This document shows, in pieces, positions 47,130 to 57,068 of a stretch of DNA of 64,000 nt; position 1 is the first letter of the stretch, and each line of letters starts with the position of its first letter. This DNA is from Haematococcus lacustris. Its lineage: Eukaryota; Chlorophyta; Chlorophyceae; Chlamydomonadales; Haematococcaceae. A model generated the notes under the pieces. The model did no database searches and was not told the DNA's origin. It saw only the letters and a list, made by a program, of their open reading frames with translations. A program made the translations under genes and the position numbers. The stretch spans positions 3,959,076-4,023,075 of the forward strand of contig JASKMD010000024.1 of the NCBI GenBank assembly GCA_030144725.1, read 5' to 3'.

Positions 47130-47800
47130 GTTGTCAGCGCATTCGCATAACGCTGTCGGGAGCATGGCGCTTGGAAGGGGTGATTGTTGCCACTGGTGGT
47201 GCTTGCTGATGTTGCTGATGCTGTGAGATTGCTTCCAAGCATTGGATCCTACTCTTGGCACCCTTGGTAGCTAGGTTCAGTCGGACGCAAAGTTGCTTGA
47301 GGTGACTCAGCGTGATGCCCTTCTGTGGCAAGGATGGTAGGTGTGGCTGCTGACAGCTGTATACCTGCCTAGCTGTGTCTTCAAGATGCTGCAGTTTGTT
47401 AGTGATGTCAGCCAGTCGTTGCTGTCGTGCTGTACTCCTCCCTTGTGGGCAACTTCACCGGGAGGGTGATGCGTTGCATAGCCCGCAACACCTTGCGTGC
47501 CTGTGATGTCTGCTTGGCTGCCTGCACAGGCTTAGTGGCTGCCCCACCCTGAGCACCATGAGGGCTGGCTGCAGCTCCCAGGGCACCCACACGGCTGGCT
47601 GCACCACCGAGGGCCCCCGCATGGCTGGCTGCAGCTCCCAGTGCACCCACACGGCTGGCTGCACCACCAGGGCACCCACAGGGCTGGCTGCAGCTCCCAG
47701 GGCACCCGCATCTTAGCTGTCTTAGATGACGGTGGAGCTGGGGCTGGGCTGCCTTGCCTGGGCTTGTTCAGCGATGGAGCCAGCAGTACGGGACCATGGA
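47130..47800 (-). pseudogene. SAP-like domain coding remnant with Ala/Gly repeat region
   Basis: On the minus strand an acceptor-like CAG near 47320 leads into KGITLSHLKQLCVRLNLATK followed by GAKSRIQCLEAI, resembling the two-helix SAP DNA-binding motif. The preceding stretch contains a coiled-coil-like frame (RLADITNKLQHLEDTARQ, about 47425-47370). Farther upstream are ggctggctgcagctcccagg repeats (47540-47710). Frames change between these parts and no start is evident. It could be part of a transposon gene, a host pseudogene or unmodelled exons. Confidence 0.35.
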
Positions 47801-48020
47801 GCACGGCCAGTGGCTAAACGCTCGGCCATACGCGCGGACCCAGCAAGGCTTTGCTTCGAGCGATGGGGCATAGCTTATGATGCTTCAAGTGCGGTTAGCA
47901 TCGACCGAAAGGTACATCGCCGACTCCGACGGCAGGAGCAGGGTCGTCGCTTCTGTTATCATAATTATGGCGGGCTGAAACGACTTCAGTTCGGGGAAAA
48001 GGCCCCTGGCATGGCCGAAT

Positions 48021-48202
48021 CTTGTATAGTATAATGTCGGAGGCCGAGCTGTTACGGGAAAATAACGGTCGAGGCTGGGTCGAAAGTTGCAGTAAACGTC
48101 GAGGCGTAGCCGAGACGTTTACGCAACTTGAGACCTGGCCGAGACTGTTATTTGGACGTGAACAGCGCTGGCCGAGACATTATGCGATATCCCTATACAT
48201 TA
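48021..48202. repeat. ~85-bp-arm imperfect palindrome
   Basis: The left arm (cttgtatagtataatgtcgg ... gtcgaggcgtagc) and the right arm down to ccctatacatt are reverse complements with several mismatches and small gaps, centred near 48112. The right arm contains the left inverted end of the 48189-50402 unit. Confidence 0.65.
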
Positions 48203-48304
48203 CGGGCACACGGTTTGGAGCCTCGCTGCTATTGCGGCTGTGCTCCACGCGTCTGAGACGACAGTAGAACCAATGCGCAAACCACGCTCTTTCTTGATGG
48301 TTGT

Positions 48305-48465
48305 GCACTTTTGCTGTAAATGTCTGCGCTTTCCCCGTAAATGTATGCAAGTCGTGCACTTTTTCTGTAAATGTCTGCACTTTTCCCGTAAATGTGTGCA
48401 ATCCGTGCACTTTTCTCGTAAATGTGTGCAAGTCGTGCACTTTTCCTGTAATTGTTTGCAAGTCA
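48305..48465 (+). repeat. ~30-bp tandem repeat
   Basis: Five to six units of the form gtgcacttttcccgtaaatg tgtgcaa with small variations. Confidence 0.75.
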
Positions 48466-49229
48466 CCCCCTTTTCACTCTTTACCAGAGACAAACTTTCA
48501 GCCGCAGCCTTACCCATTCCAGCCTGCCCACCAGCCAAGATGCTTGACAGCACCTACACCATCAGCAGCGGCAGCATTGGCGACGACGACGACCAGTGCA
48601 GCAGTGACAACGACTTCAAAATCCTACAGTTCTACCTCACGCAATAGCACGTTTGGCAGCTGCGACGCTTGACGGTGAGACGCGTTTGACGGTCCTTAGC
48701 GTTGACCTCCTTTGACTTGCATCATTTGACCAACAACACCACGTTCGTTGCTTAACAGGGTCCCCGGAGAATAACGTGGCAGGGCAGCCTAACACCGTTG
48801 TTGCAGCTGTCGCAGAAGCTCGCTTGGCTGATGCAGATTGCGTGATGAGGCAATGGAGCCTCGACGCTCTGGTCGCCTGTCTGGCGGCTTGCAAGTGTCG
48901 TATCGTCGTCTCTTGCAATTGTTATATCGTGGACTATAACCATTGTGTTGCACCGCACCGCAGCGCTTGCTTTTTTGAAGCCCTGACATTGTGGACCTGG
49001 CAGTCCGCAGCAAGGCAGCACCAGCAGCCATGATCAAGAACAAGAGTCAACTGAACACCAGCTATATCATGCTGGAATCTGTCTTGCACAGTGGTAGATT
49101 CCCCGGTAAGCCCTCATGTTCCATATTGGCATGCCTTGTCATATCCTGCATTGCTATCCCGCCTTTGCCATCTCATATGTTAGGTGGTGAACAAGCAAAA
49201 CCCTGCTGCTGCTGATGATGATGCCTTGT

Positions 49230-49960
49230 TGATGCTGTTGTTGCCCGGCTGCTTCTGCTGCTGCCCGGCTGCTGTCTGCTGCTGCCCGGCTGCTACTGCT
49301 GCTAATGCCCGGCTGCTGCTGCTGCCCTGCTAGTTTTGCTGCTGCCCGGCTGTTGTTGCTGCTGCTGCCCTGCTGCTGTCTGCTGCTGCCCGGCTGGTGC
49401 TGCTGCCCGGCCCCTGCTGCTGCCGCCCTGCTGCTGCTGCTACTGCCCGGCTGCTGCTGCTGCCCTGCCGCTCTTGCTGTCGCCCTGCTGCTGCTGTCGC
49501 CTTGCTGCTGCTACTAATATTGCTGCTGCCGGGGTGTTGTTGCTGCTGCTGCCCGGCTGTTGTCTGCTGCTGCCCGGCTGCTGTCTGCTGCTGCTGCCCC
49601 CCCCCTACTGCTGCTGCTGCCCCCCCCCCCCCCGCTGCTGCTGCCCCCCCCCATCCTGCTGCTGCTGCCCTGCTGTTGCTGTCGCCCTGCTGCTTTTGCT
49701 GCCCGGCTGCTACTGCTGCTCGACTGCTGTTGCTGCCGCCCTGCTGCTGTCTGCTGCCCGGCTGCTGCTGCTGCTGCCCGGTTGCTTCTGCTGCTGCCTG
49801 GCTGCTGTTGCTGCCCGGCCCCTGCTGTTGCCGCCCCACTGCTGCTGCTGCTGCCCGGCTGCTACTGCTGCCGTCTGCTGCCCGGCTGCTGTTGCTGCTG
49901 CCCGGCTGCTATCTGCTCCTGCCCGGCTGCTGCTGCTGCTGCCGCTGTTGCTGGCCTGGG
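49230..49960 (+). repeat. Long imperfect (ctgctgcccggctg)n tract
   Basis: About 730 bases built from ctgctgctg and ctgcccggctg units with C-runs (49596-49650). It is open in several frames on both strands; these are treated as repeat artefacts except possibly the 3' end of the plus frame ending at 50217. Confidence 0.85.
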
Positions 49961-50402
49961 GGCGGCGCCGCCTGGCAGCTGGCCCGGCGGCGGTGCCCCT
50001 GGCAGTTGGCCAGGCGGCGGTGCCCTTGGCTGCTGGCATGGCTTATGCGACACCCAGCATCGGGCCGGCTCATACCCTTGCCGTTCCCTGGCCGTGCATC
50101 CCCAATGCACCATGGATTGATCCGCAAGCAGCGCAACGCCTAGATGACTTCCACGCCCACGAAGCAGCTGGCAAGCCTCTGAAGATGAAGCTTCTGGCAG
50201 CTACTGCAGCTATCTAGGGTTCCTTTTATTACATGCGTTGCGGGCTGCAGAGCACTAGCATAAGCAGAATTGTTGTCTGTCGACATTGTTTGTAATTGTT
50301 GTGCTTGCTGTAATTGCCAGAGTCTGGTCAACATATCCGTATAAATCTACATTTACGACAATATAACAATAAATAATTCTCCCGTAATGTATAGGGATAG
50401 CT

Positions 50403-51505
50403 GTTTTTCAAGTTTATCTGATTACTACTAGCACACGCATCAGTTTGCAGGCATATCTATGTTATCGATGGACATACTTGATGCGGTTCCCTCGTATTCA
50501 TTGCAAGGCATTTGGGACGTTTGGCATACAGTTGAGGCTTCTGGCAGTGTGTCCCTCACCACCCTCGCCATAGACCGAGCTAATGCATGTTAGGGTCAAC
50601 TCAGCGCCAGGATGTAAGTGTGTGGTACATCTAGCTGCTGACGAAATATCAGGTCCAAAGCCTCGTGGCGTACCCCCTCAACCCGGCCATGAGACAAGCC
50701 CCTAGCAAGCAGCATGCAGCTCACAGAGCTCGACACCCAGGAGGCACCCGGACATCGCCGCGACAGCACACCTACTCCAGGGCGCATAACCAGAGAGATG
50801 GAGTGCTTCTGACATTGCGTGCTAGTCGGAGCCATCGAACATTGGACGGGGTCGCGGACCAGCCGATCACCGTAGGCCTGTTCCTCTGAGCCGATGCTAA
50901 GTTGTACGGCGCTGCGGCAAGGCGTGCAAATCTTACATCGTGAAGCGGTGTATAGAGTTAGTTAGGTCCGTCCGAAAAATGGGCATTTTTTGGCTTGCTT
51001 GTCTAACCTGACGGGAAGCCCATGGTCGTTAGGGTTGACACAGCACGCAACAAAGCAAGCCATGGGAGACCGTGCATCCATATCACACATCATATGTTAT
51101 AGCACGGCTGTGAGACAAAACGGTGGCCGCCTCTAGTGCAGAACTTACAGCCCCATGACCATGCGGCTCTCACGGATGGTCACCCCCGCCATTGGCTGCA
51201 CCCCCATTGGCTCAAGAGATAACTTTCTTACTCATATCTGCACGGATGAGACCGCCGATTGGTGCGATGGGCTGCTTGTGGCCTGGCGAGTGTGCTGCCA
51301 GTCCCAACGGTTTGCCGGGTGGCTGGCCCCCAACATGCGACGTGTTCTTGGGCCTCGTAGACACTCCTAGCAACTGCTTTAGGCAGCTTGGACCCAGCCC
51401 GGAGTGAATTTCGCATCGTGACTGGACATTGCAAGTTTTCAGGTCGGCACGCAACAGTGTTGCCTCGTCCCTGCACGCATTGAGACCCTTTCCCAAGCTA
51501 GGGGC
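50403..51505. other. Repeat-derived stretch without supported gene
   Basis: 50857-51009 is the inverted partner of the repeat at 35211-35366. 51025-51180 is the inverted partner of 40495-40630, and 51115-51185 is nearly identical to 61668-61740. The remaining sequence is unique in the window and unrecognised. Confidence 0.5.
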
Positions 51506-51931
51506 GTGAGGCGGATTGCTGGCAGATGCAAGCCGTCGAACTACAGGTTGCACAAGATGCTGAACGCATTAATGCCTGTGTCTCCCGAGAAACCACGAGC
51601 AGCAAAAAATAGTCAAAAATATCAAAGGACTGAGCTGATAACTATGTTTGCCGTTGTGCAGGCTAGTGAAGGCCATGGTGACAAGAAAAGGGGAGTGAAG
51701 ACTAACTGTGCCAATGTGCAGAAAGCGAGGGAGGTTACGGCACAGCAGAGGGCTGCAGAGGCTGCTGGTCTCATTGAGATTGGGGCATCAACCGGGTTAG
51801 GACCCGAAGCCAGTAGCACCCCATGCAGCAGGTGTGGTTCAGTAGCTACAAACCTCCCTCTTCTTGCGAGAGGACGGGGGATCGACACCCGCAAGGAGCC
51901 AGATATATTTGGCGTAATCGATCTCTCTTGA
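51506..51931 (+). CDS. Hypothetical reading frame, possible element fragment
   Basis: A 141-codon plus-strand frame with alternating basic and Ala/Glu-rich segments (VQKAREVTAQQRAAEAAGL) and a CSRCGS pair. I do not recognise it. The phrase GLIEIGA recurs in diverged form at about 52170 (EIGAQAGS), so it may be part of a repeated element rather than a host gene. Confidence 0.25.
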   Translation: MRRIAGRCKPSNYRLHKMLNALMPVSPEKPRAAKNSQKYQRTELITMFAVVQASEGHGDKKRGVKTNCANVQKAREVTAQQRAAEAAGLIEIGASTGLGPEASSTPCSRCGSVATNLPLLARGRGIDTRKEPDIFGVIDLS

Positions 51932-52159
51932 GGGCAGTGCCCGCCATCGTGCGGGGTGGGAGCTGGAGTGGAGTAGGCTAAATTCCTATGAAGCTCAGGA
52001 GGGTAGACACGTTTCCGAGCCGGGGCGTGTCGTGCTGTGAGAGCGCCCTTTAGGCATACGTCAGCCCGCGGGGGCCCCTCCCATGGTGTGAAAGACCAGA
52101 AGCGGCGCGCGGTTCCTTAGTGCACGCCCCATGAAGCTTCGGGGGGAGTAGTCTTTCTT

Positions 52160-52297
52160 TCTTTCTTTCTTGAGATTGGGGCGCAAGCTGGGTCTATTGC
52201 TGCTAAGGCTGAGGCCCAGGCTGATGCTAGTGCTGATGAGGCTGATGCGCAGTTGCACCAGCTATAGGCAGACCCGCAGCACAGGGAGCAACAGCTT
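52160..52297 (+). other. Left part of a Gln/Ala-rich sequence split by the gypsy insertion
   Basis: A (ctttctttc) tract followed by a coiled-coil-like frame (EIGAQAGSIAAKAEAQAD...). The gypsy element interrupts it at AGCTT, and the Gln-rich continuation (RMQHLQQLLQDLQQ...) resumes at 57246. The interrupted sequence contains stops and is likely an older element. Confidence 0.4.
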
Positions 52298-52469
52298 TGT
52301 TACGTGACCATGTAAGGCTAAGCTAATGCCGGTTGAGAGATCTGGATCTCCCCTGTGAGAAGTGTGATGTGGTGAGGTGATCTGAGGCCGGGTTCGATTC
52401 CCGGGCAGACTTCCTGACAACGCCCAGTCTGTCACGGAGAACTCAATCACCGCCACTCATCACGCAACA
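52298..52469 (+). repeat. 5' LTR of the gypsy element
   Basis: 172 bp, tgttacgtgaccatgtaagg ... cacgcaaca, identical to 57069-57240. It contains ccgggttcgattcccgg, which resembles a tRNA T-arm and the Pol III B box. Confidence 0.95.
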
Positions 52470-52470
52470 G

Positions 52471-52490
52471 TTGGTTTCCGACCGATACCG
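52471..52490 (+). promoter_or_regulatory. Candidate primer-binding site of the gypsy element
   Basis: tggtttccgaccgatacc starts two bases after the LTR and would pair with a tRNA ending ...GGAAACCA. The tRNA was not identified. Confidence 0.5.
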
Positions 52491-52931
52491 TCCGACTGGA
52501 TCATATGCCACGTAACTGCCTGAGGATGAGCGGCAGAGGACGTTCTGGTTGGCGTATAAGACGCGCTTGAGTCGGAGCTGGCTGTAGTGCGCCAGTTGTG
52601 GAATTGTCGCGAAGCGACGGCTGTGTGTGGGCTCTGAGCTGAGCGAAGAGGCTAGAGAGCCTGAAACCAGTGGCTAATGAGCCTTTGTGCGGTACAACCA
52701 GTCGGCGGAGGTTTACTCTGCGAGAGTGGCGATGGTGACAGTAGTCGCCGAGAGGCCGGTGATGGCTCAGTGCGAAGAAGATGCGTGACTCAGGAGCGTG
52801 CAAGCCGAATGGCCGAGGTGCAAGCCGAAGTGTTGCAACTGTTGTTTAGGCGGACTTGGCCTGGGAGAAGCTCTTGATCTTGTGCCTATGTTTGAGGCCA
52901 ACTCTGCGTGTAAGAGAACGGCTATGGGGCT

Positions 52932-53140
52932 ATGGATGCACCACCGAATGCTGCAGAGGTACAGCCTGGAAGGCTGCAGCTACCTTTTCTGTTTAAGGGA
53001 CGGCTAGGTAACAAGCCGTGCAGAGCCATGCTTGACACAGGTGCCAGTTGCACCATAATCAGCAAGGAGTGGCTGGAAAGACATGAAGGCAATGTTAACC
53101 CTGCTGCACTGCAAAAGGAAGATCATGATGGAACCCCTGA
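52932..53140 (+). CDS. Gypsy aspartic protease, N-terminal part (separate frame)
   Basis: This frame encodes the retropepsin active site MLDTGASCTIISKEWLERH (about 53030-53085). It is one frame behind the polyprotein frame that continues the protease (LRVLTATNQPVVITERR ... LILGVDWMHEHDA), so the two must be joined by a +1 shift somewhere in about 53085-53140. That is either programmed frameshifting or a mutation. There is no clear initiation site; the true start would lie upstream in the missing Gag. Confidence 0.75.
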
Positions 53141-56100
53141 GAGTGCTGACCGCAACCAATCAGCCTGTGGTGATTACTGAACGGCGTTGTGGCCTGCTGG
53201 AGGTGCAAAAAAGCACGACGAATTGCAATGCAGTGGTCATGCCAGGAATGCTCAATGGTGTCGACCTGATCCTCGGTGTCGATTGGATGCACGAGCACGA
53301 TGCAGTGCTTAAGGTGAAGCACGGGGTGTGCACGCTGTTTGAGGCACTGGGAGAGTCGGGGAAGCCTGTAAACTTGTTCGCACTGCAACCAAAGCATCTG
53401 CCTGGGTTTGCGGCTGTTGCTGCTATGAAGGAGCAGTGGGAAAGCGCAGCCGAAATTAAGCTGCTCAGTCCGGGCCAGGCCGTGCGACAACTGCGGAAAG
53501 GCTGCAGTAGCTGGCTGATGCTAGTGAAACCTGGCGATGCTGGCGACCAGGAGGGCTGGCACCAGGGCAGCTTGGCAGCTGCAGTGGCTGGATGCAGTGA
53601 GCAGAACACGAAGGCTGAGCAGGACCCCGAGCTGGTGCCACAAGCTGTGCTAGATGGGTTGCTATCTGAGTATGCTGATGTGTTTGGGGACATGCCACCG
53701 GGGTTGCCCCCTAACAGGCCAGTGGGGCACACAATCAGGACACCACCCGGGGCTGAAGCTCCCTACAAACGTATGTACAAGCTCAGCCCTAGAGAGGAGG
53801 CTGAGGTGAAGAAGCAGGTGGCTGAGCTGCTGGCCAAAGGGTTGGTTGAGCCAAGCAGCAGCCCATACGGGGCACCAATCCTGTTTGTGCAAAAGAAAGA
53901 TGGGAGCCTGAGAATGTGTATTGATTACCGTGCTCTCAACAAGTTAACAGTGAGGGACAGGTACCCCCTTCCCAGGATTGATGACCTATTTGACAAGCTG
54001 GCTGGCAAGAGGGTGTTTAGCTCCCTTGACCTGCAGTCTGGGTACCACCAGATCAGGATCACAGAGGAGGATGTGCCTAAGACTGCCTTCTCGACGCCAA
54101 TGGGCCAGTTCCAGTTCAAGGTGCTCTGTTTTGGGCTGACCAACGCTCCTGCTACGTTCCAACGGATGATGAATAACGTATTCAAGCCTTTGATCAATGA
54201 GTGTGTGTTGGTGTACATTGATGACATTCTGGTGATGAGCAACACCCCTGAGGAGCATGTGCAGCACCTGAGGCAAGTCCTGCAGCTCATGCGAGAAAAC
54301 AAGTTCTACGCCAAACTGGCAAAGTGTGAGTTCAACAAGACGCAGCTGGCGTTCCTGGGCCACATCGTGGGCAGCAAAGGCATTGCTGTCGACCCTGCGA
54401 AAGTGCAAGTCGTGAAAGAATGGCCGACGCCGCGCAACCTAAAAGACCTGCAGGCTTTCCTGGGGCTGGCAAACTACTTCAGGCGGTTCATATCAAACTT
54501 CAGCTCTCTGGCTGCGCCGTTGACGAACTTGACCAGCAAGCAAGTGGCTGCTGCGTATGACTGGGAACACTTTGGGGGGGCTGAGCTGGAAGCTTTTAAT
54601 GCCCTGAAAGAGGCGCTCTGCTCTGCTCCTGTGCTGGCTCTGCCTGACTTCAGCAAGCCTTTTGTAGTGTGCACCGATGCGTCGCTGGTAGGCACCGGAG
54701 GGGTGCTGATGCAAGATGGCAGACCAATTGCTTACACAAGTAAAAAGATGTCCCCAGCTGAGACGCGCTATGCCACTGGAGAGCAAGAGCTGTTGGGTAT
54801 CATCAGAGCAGTCAGAGAGTGGAGGTGTTATTTGGATGGAGCAGTTGATGTTACAATCCTGACTGATCACAATCCCCTCATCTACCTGCAAACACAGCCC
54901 AATCTGTCGAGGCGGCAGGTCAGATGGATGGAGGAGCTATCACGCTACAAGTATGAAATCAAATACATACCCGGTGCAACTAATGTGGCTGACCCCATCA
55001 GCCGTAATCCCGCTCTGGCCAATGAGGTGGCGCTAACAAGCTCATCATCACCACAAAATGCTGACTCTGAAGACGCCATGACTGTGATCATGACGCTAAG
55101 CTCCCGGGCTGAAAGGCCAATCTACGCCATAACTACACGCCGCACTGCTGCCCGGCTGCGAGAAAATGCTGAGCTGGGGCAGGTGGCTGCCCGGGAGGCT
55201 GCCCAAAGAGCAAACCAGCTGGTCCCACCAGATGATTTGGCTGCTGCCCATACGCCTGGCCAGGCAAAAATGACAAGTGCACAACAAAAGAAGGCGCAGC
55301 CAGGTGGGGGGGAATCCCTGCGGCAGCAACAACAAACAACAGAGTCACAAAACAAATCAAACAAACAAGGTGATGACGAGCAGTCCACAACCGAGTCGGG
55401 TCCCTTAACCCTAATGCAGGCAATCAAACAAGCCTATGCGGCTGACACACGCTTTGCTGATGAGGCCTTCACATCGCAGCTGTACCAGCATGAGGGGCTG
55501 TGGCTGACTGAGTGGGGCAGAGTGGTGGTTCCTGATGACGCTGCGCTGCGGAAGAATGTGATGTACACCATGCATAACACCAGATCCGCTGGTCACCTGG
55601 GTATGACGAAGACCCTTGAGCAGGTGACGCGCTGGTTTACATGGCCTGGTGTGTCAGAGGACGTGAAGAGCTATGTGCGCAGCTGCCACTCGTGCCAAGT
55701 GAACAAGTCAAGTGCCAAGAAGCCTGCTGGCTTGCTGCAGCCGCTGCCCATACCTGAGAGACCATGGGACAGCGTGGCAATGGACCTCATAGTGAAGCTT
55801 CCTGCAAGTGGGCCCAACAAATATGACTCAATATTAGTGTTTGTGGACAGACTAACAAAGATGGTACACCTGGTGAAGACCTGGGAGAGCATGACTGCCA
55901 CACAGTATGCCAAGCTGTTCCTTGAGCATGTGTTCCGGCTGCATGGGATGCCAAGGAGTGTGGTCAGTGACAGAGGACCCCAGTTCCACAACAAATTCTG
56001 GGCTGAGGTGACCAAGCTGCTCCAGGTCCAGGTGAACCTATCCAGCGCCTACCACCCTGAAACAGATGGCCAAACAGAGCGTGTTAACCGGGTAATTGAG

Positions 56101-56805
56101 GAAATGCTGAGGCACTTCATCAGGCCTGACCAGCGGGACTGGGCGGAGTACTTACCTCTGGTGGAGTTCGCCATCAACAATGCCTGGCAGGAGTCGGTCC
56201 GCAGCACGCCCTTCTACCTGAATTACGGCTATCATCCGCGGCTGGCTGAGCTGCTCGACTTGCCGCAAAAGGTGCCGCAGGCGCATGATTTTGTGAAGGG
56301 CATGAAGACAGCGGTTGAGCAGGCGAGGCAGTGCCTAGCGCGGGCGCAGAAGCGCATGAAGTCATATCAGGATAACAAACGGCGTGAGGCACTTTACCTG
56401 CCTGGTGACATGGTGCTGCTGAGCACACAGAACATGAGGGGTAAGGCTAACCAGCCTGGAGTCCGTAAGCTAAAGCCTCGCTATGTGGGCCCATTCAGTG
56501 TGCAGTACATGGTGGGCAAAGCAGCGGTGAAGCTGTGGCTGCCAGATGAGTGGTCTCGACTCCACAACGTGTTCCATGTGTCCTTAGTGAAGCCCTATCG
56601 CACAGATGCTTCAGGGGCAGTGCCTGGGCTGGCTGGACCACCTCCTGTGCAGTGGCTAGATGGAGAGCCCCAATACACAGTGGAGAAGGTGGTGGGCCAC
56701 ACGCTGGAGCCCAGCAAAGGCAAGCGCAAGGGCAAGTGCAAGAAGAGAAGGCTTGAGTTCCTGGTCAAGTGGCAAGGACACGGTGACGAGCATAACACAT
56801 GGTAG
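53083..56805 (+). CDS. Gypsy Pol: protease end, RT, RNase H, integrase, chromodomain (truncated)
   Basis: 1240-codon frame. By residue: end of protease about 20-85; reverse transcriptase about 250-430 with KDGSLRMCIDYRALNK, SSLDLQSGYHQIRI, FGLTNAPATFQRMMN and the catalytic YIDD near 377; RNase H about 520-645 with CTDAS, TRYATGEQELL and LTDHNPL; integrase zinc domain (HNTRSAGHLG ... CHSCQ) about 830-870; integrase core with Asp in MDLIVKL, Asp in VVSDRGPQF and Glu in TERVNRVIEEML, about 895-1010; chromodomain from YTVEKVVGH to LEFLVKWQGHGDEHNTW. The chromodomain is cut by TAG directly after its conserved Trp, yet the same frame continues with QLVGCQELLARYL for about 45 codons to 56949, so the stop is probably a recent nonsense change. 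This places the element among chromoviruses, whose chromodomain steers integration to modified chromatin. Confidence 0.93.
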   Translation: MKAMLTLLHCKRKIMMEPLRVLTATNQPVVITERRCGLLEVQKSTTNCNAVVMPGMLNGVDLILGVDWMHEHDAVLKVKHGVCTLFEALGESGKPVNLFALQPKHLPGFAAVAAMKEQWESAAEIKLLSPGQAVRQLRKGCSSWLMLVKPGDAGDQEGWHQGSLAAAVAGCSEQNTKAEQDPELVPQAVLDGLLSEYADVFGDMPPGLPPNRPVGHTIRTPPGAEAPYKRMYKLSPREEAEVKKQVAELLAKGLVEPSSSPYGAPILFVQKKDGSLRMCIDYRALNKLTVRDRYPLPRIDDLFDKLAGKRVFSSLDLQSGYHQIRITEEDVPKTAFSTPMGQFQFKVLCFGLTNAPATFQRMMNNVFKPLINECVLVYIDDILVMSNTPEEHVQHLRQVLQLMRENKFYAKLAKCEFNKTQLAFLGHIVGSKGIAVDPAKVQVVKEWPTPRNLKDLQAFLGLANYFRRFISNFSSLAAPLTNLTSKQVAAAYDWEHFGGAELEAFNALKEALCSAPVLALPDFSKPFVVCTDASLVGTGGVLMQDGRPIAYTSKKMSPAETRYATGEQELLGIIRAVREWRCYLDGAVDVTILTDHNPLIYLQTQPNLSRRQVRWMEELSRYKYEIKYIPGATNVADPISRNPALANEVALTSSSSPQNADSEDAMTVIMTLSSRAERPIYAITTRRTAARLRENAELGQVAAREAAQRANQLVPPDDLAAAHTPGQAKMTSAQQKKAQPGGGESLRQQQQTTESQNKSNKQGDDEQSTTESGPLTLMQAIKQAYAADTRFADEAFTSQLYQHEGLWLTEWGRVVVPDDAALRKNVMYTMHNTRSAGHLGMTKTLEQVTRWFTWPGVSEDVKSYVRSCHSCQVNKSSAKKPAGLLQPLPIPERPWDSVAMDLIVKLPASGPNKYDSILVFVDRLTKMVHLVKTWESMTATQYAKLFLEHVFRLHGMPRSVVSDRGPQFHNKFWAEVTKLLQVQVNLSSAYHPETDGQTERVNRVIEEMLRHFIRPDQRDWAEYLPLVEFAINNAWQESVRSTPFYLNYGYHPRLAELLDLPQKVPQAHDFVKGMKTAVEQARQCLARAQKRMKSYQDNKRREALYLPGDMVLLSTQNMRGKANQPGVRKLKPRYVGPFSVQYMVGKAAVKLWLPDEWSRLHNVFHVSLVKPYRTDASGAVPGLAGPPPVQWLDGEPQYTVEKVVGHTLEPSKGKRKGKCKKRRLEFLVKWQGHGDEHNTW

Positions 56806-57054
56806 TTGAGCACCCAGCTGGTGGGCTGCCAAGAGCTGTTGGCCAGGTACCTGACAGAGCACAACCTGAGTGCCGAGGCTGAGGAGGCGGCTGATGGCGA
56901 GGCTGAAGCTAAGGATGATGTTGAAGCTGAGGCCCAGGCCTGTTGGTAGAGGCATGGTTGGAACTCAGACACCTAGCGCTAGTGTGGGCGCGAGTGATGG
57001 CACAATGTGCCTGAGCGGGGCAACACCACAGTGGTCAGCTGAGGACAGCTGAGC

Positions 57055-57068
57055 CAGGTGGGGGGGAA
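57055..57068 (+). promoter_or_regulatory. Polypurine tract of the gypsy element
   Basis: ggtgggggggaa immediately before the 3' LTR; the plus-strand primer site in LTR elements. Confidence 0.75.

Larger units (their letters stand above)
48189..50402. mobile_element. Putative 2.2-kb TIR element, family unknown
   Basis: Ends tatccctatacattacggg (about 48189) and its exact reverse complement at 50384-50402 form 19-bp inverted repeats, or 17 bp with flanking TA if that is a target duplication. Inside are tandem cttttctgtaaatgtctgca-type repeats (48305-48465), a possible short acidic frame (MLDSTYTISSGSIGDDDD at 48539), a CTG-rich block, and a final frame ending SIGPAHTLAVPWPCIPNAPW... (to 50217). 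No transposase domain was recognised. Confidence 0.45.

Noticed and set aside
48305..48465. CRISPR-like array (regular ~30-bp repeats)
   Set aside because: Units are contiguous tandem repeats with drifting sequence and no unique spacers; the context is eukaryotic.
49330..50217. Long Leu/Cys/Ala-rich and Gln/Ser-rich frames on both strands
   Set aside because: They are translations of a ctgctgcccggctg repeat. Only the last ~60 codons of one plus frame look protein-like, and no start or domain supports a gene.
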